Shown piece after piece: positions 62,615 through 64,000 of a stretch of DNA of 64,000 bases (positions within the stretch are counted from its first letter, which is position 1; each line of letters starts with the position of its first letter). Source of the DNA: Mycobacterium sp. 1164966.3 (GTDB lineage: Bacteria; Actinomycetota; Actinomycetes; Mycobacteriales; Mycobacteriaceae); NCBI RefSeq assembly GCF_001665395.1, contig NZ_LZSG01000034.1, forward strand, positions 149,748-213,747, written 5' to 3'. The position numbers and the translations under genes are program-made. The notes beneath the pieces were generated by a model. The model searched no databases, was not told where the DNA came from, and worked only from the letters and a program-made list of their open reading frames with translations.

Positions 62615-63117
62615 GGTACCGGCTCGACGTCGTCGCCTCCAGCGTCGTGGACGTGGTGCGGTTCGCCGGCGGCTGGCTTTTCGACCGCGCGATAGCCGGA
62701 TGGGATGTCACCGTGCTGATCGCCGATCATCCGGACGACCGGCCCCTGCAGATACTCGGAGCCCGCACGCTCGACCTCGAAGATGCGCTGGACTCGGCCG
62801 AAACCCGCCCTCGTCCGCAGTCCCTGGCGGCGGCAGCGGACCTCTTCGGGTGCGATTCCCGGGTGCGCCAAGGCGTGCTGCAGGCCCTCGACCACGGCGT
62901 CACCGAGGTCACGCTGTGGGGAGAGACCTGGCCCGCCGAACTCGCTGAGAATGTCGGCCTGGTGCAACATCGCCTGAGCATGGCCGCCCAGATCTTCAAG
63001 GCACAGGCACTGGCGGCCGCGGCCGCGCCGGAAATCTCGGTCGACGTCGCCGAGATCTTCCGCAGCGGACTGCTGGCCTGCCCGTCGGTTGCGGCCGACC
63101 TGGTCCCAGCCAGCTGA
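62611..63117 (+). CDS. Conserved-looking protein of unknown function, coupled to TetR
   Basis: 168 residues from ATG at 62611, overlapping the TetR stop. The first half reads like a nucleotide-binding or Rossmann-like start (VVDVVRFAGGWLFDRAIAGWDVTVLIADHPDDRPLQILG), the second half is helical and Ala-rich. No recognised domain, signal or membrane segment. A reading from 62509 overlaps the TetR gene and is rejected. Codon usage matches its neighbours, so it is very likely real. Confidence 0.72.
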   Translation: MRYRLDVVASSVVDVVRFAGGWLFDRAIAGWDVTVLIADHPDDRPLQILGARTLDLEDALDSAETRPRPQSLAAAADLFGCDSRVRQGVLQALDHGVTEVTLWGETWPAELAENVGLVQHRLSMAAQIFKAQALAAAAAPEISVDVAEIFRSGLLACPSVAADLVPAS

Positions 63118-63174
63118 ACGCCGGGCTCTCGTTGACGACGGACTGTGCCGTGTGGAAATCTAATACTCATCTCT

Positions 63175-63189
63175 GAGAGGATGATTCTC
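63175..63189. promoter_or_regulatory. Degenerate GAGAAT-type site (GAGAGGATGATTCTC)
   Basis: Right half-site GATTCTC is intact; the left half keeps only GAGA. It lies 28 bases before the ATG of a P450, the kind of gene that carries this motif at 49478. Weak evidence on its own. Confidence 0.4.
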
Positions 63190-63217
63190 TCTAGACGAGA
63201 TTCGAACGGAGCAAGCG

Positions 63218-64000
63218 ATGGTGAACGATTTCACCGAGATGGATTTCTTCCGCGACAAAAAGCTCGTCGAGAATCCGTACCCCTATTACGAGGCGCTGCG
63301 GCAGCAATGTCCCGTCACCCAAGAGAGCCACCACAACGTCACCATGGTCACCGGTTGGGACGAGGCGTGCGCGGTGCTCAACGACGCCGAGACGTGGTCC
63401 TCATGCATCTCGGTGACCGGGCCGTTCCCCGGCTTTCCGGTGCCGGTCGACGGGCTGTCCGACATTACCGAACTGATCGAGCAACACCGTGACGAGTTGC
63501 CCTTCAGTGACCAGCTACCCACGCTCGATCCGCCGACACACACCAACCACCGTTCCCTGTTGATGCGGCTGATCACGCCGAAGCGCCTCAAGGAAAACGA
63601 GGACGCCATGTGGGCGCTCGCCGATCAAGCACTCGACGAATTCCTGGCGCCCGGTCACGGCGAATGGATCAAAGGCTTCGCCGGCCCGTTCACGCTGCTG
63701 GTGATCGCTGACCTACTCGGCGTGCCGATGGAAGATCGCGACAAGTTTGTCAAAGGCATCCGCGAACATTCGGGCGGCGGGATAGGGGGCACCGGCAAGG
63801 AATCGCTGGCCCACAGTCCGCTGGCATTCCTCTACGGTCTTTTCTCCGACTACGTCCGGGACCGCCGTCGTGAGCCCCGCGACGACGTGCTGACCGGCCT
63901 CGCCGCCGCCACCTACCCCGACGGCTCCATTCCCGACGTCGAAGACGTGGCGCGGGTGGCGAGCAACGTGTTCTCGGCCGGCCAGGAAACCACCGTGCGG
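63218..64000 (+). CDS. Cytochrome P450 (partial, cut by the window end)
   Basis: The first 261 codons are present, open to the window edge. ATG at 63218 follows CGGAGC. The visible part contains NPYPYYEALRQQCPV, typical of the P450 N-terminus, LDPPTHTNHRSLLMRLITPKR (C-helix region), LLVIADLLGVPMEDRDKF, and FSAGQETTVR, the I-helix motif, at the very end; heme loop and ExxR lie outside. Third P450 of the window. A degenerate GAGAAT-type site is 28 bases upstream. Confidence 0.88.
   Translation, partial: MVNDFTEMDFFRDKKLVENPYPYYEALRQQCPVTQESHHNVTMVTGWDEACAVLNDAETWSSCISVTGPFPGFPVPVDGLSDITELIEQHRDELPFSDQLPTLDPPTHTNHRSLLMRLITPKRLKENEDAMWALADQALDEFLAPGHGEWIKGFAGPFTLLVIADLLGVPMEDRDKFVKGIREHSGGGIGGTGKESLAHSPLAFLYGLFSDYVRDRRREPRDDVLTGLAAATYPDGSIPDVEDVARVASNVFSAGQETTVR

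Overview
The window is high-GC DNA with dense, short-gapped operons, many GTG/TTG starts and 4-bp stop/start overlaps. A PPE protein, two WS/DGAT-type acyltransferases, a mycofactocin-type short-chain dehydrogenase (SDR), many FadD/FadE-like proteins and a large cyclase-ATPase-LuxR regulator point to a Mycobacterium, probably a slow grower. I saw no tRNA, rRNA, insertion sequence, integrase or CRISPR array. Nearly every gene belongs to catabolism of a lipid, alicyclic or aromatic compound, or to its regulation.

Layout. (1) 1-7.9 kb: an EthD-like fragment and a [2Fe-2S] ferredoxin (minus), divergent from an acyl-CoA ligase, a split acyl-CoA dehydrogenase (ACAD) pair and a crotonase (plus); then a prolyl-aminopeptidase-like hydrolase (minus), a thiolase and a MeaB-like GTPase (plus). 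(2) 7.9-19.4 kb: IclR regulator plus a KstD-like flavoprotein (minus), divergent from a tight eight-gene operon: alpha/beta hydrolase, MhpA-like hydroxylase, MhpB-like ring-cleavage dioxygenase, second KstD-like protein, luciferase-type oxidoreductase, SDR, cyclase-family hydrolase, hydrolase. (3) 19.5-30.6 kb: two WS/DGATs, two acyl-CoA ligases, a SnoaL-like protein, a third KstD-like protein, an HSL-type esterase and two SDRs. (4) 30.7-39.6 kb: beta-lactamase-fold esterase, cyclase/LuxR regulator, lone PPE protein, NmrA-like protein, two SDRs and a SnoaL-like protein. (5) 39.8-46.3 kb: TetR, [3Fe-4S] ferredoxin, P450, amidohydrolase, two M24-fold proteins and an SDR in one operon. (6) 46.4-64 kb: P450 with two SDRs (minus), TetR divergent from an ACAD, a seven-gene Rieske oxygenase operon (minus), amidohydrolase, ACAD, thiolase, another TetR with an unknown protein, and a P450 cut by the window end.

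Regulation can be read from the DNA. A 15-bp palindrome GAGAATNNNATTCTC recurs in at least five promoter regions from 0.5 to 57.7 kb. One copy in front of the TetR gene at 49.5-50.3 kb is identical to the copy between the ferredoxin and the acyl-CoA ligase at 0.55 kb. This suggests one regulon uniting the dispersed clusters. A different palindrome, TTAAATCAA-N4-TTGACTTAA, lies exactly 27 bases before the start codon of both the TetR gene at 39.8 kb and the SDR at 37.4 kb, where transcripts may be leaderless. Two more palindromes lie next to the IclR gene and the last TetR gene. Two families of dispersed hairpins mark gene ends; one copy supplies the stop codons of two converging genes.

Taken together, the genes could activate an acid with CoA, shorten it by beta-oxidation, open rings with KstD-like desaturation plus hydroxylation and meta-cleavage, and add oxygen through P450 and Rieske systems. 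The substrates cannot be read from the sequence.
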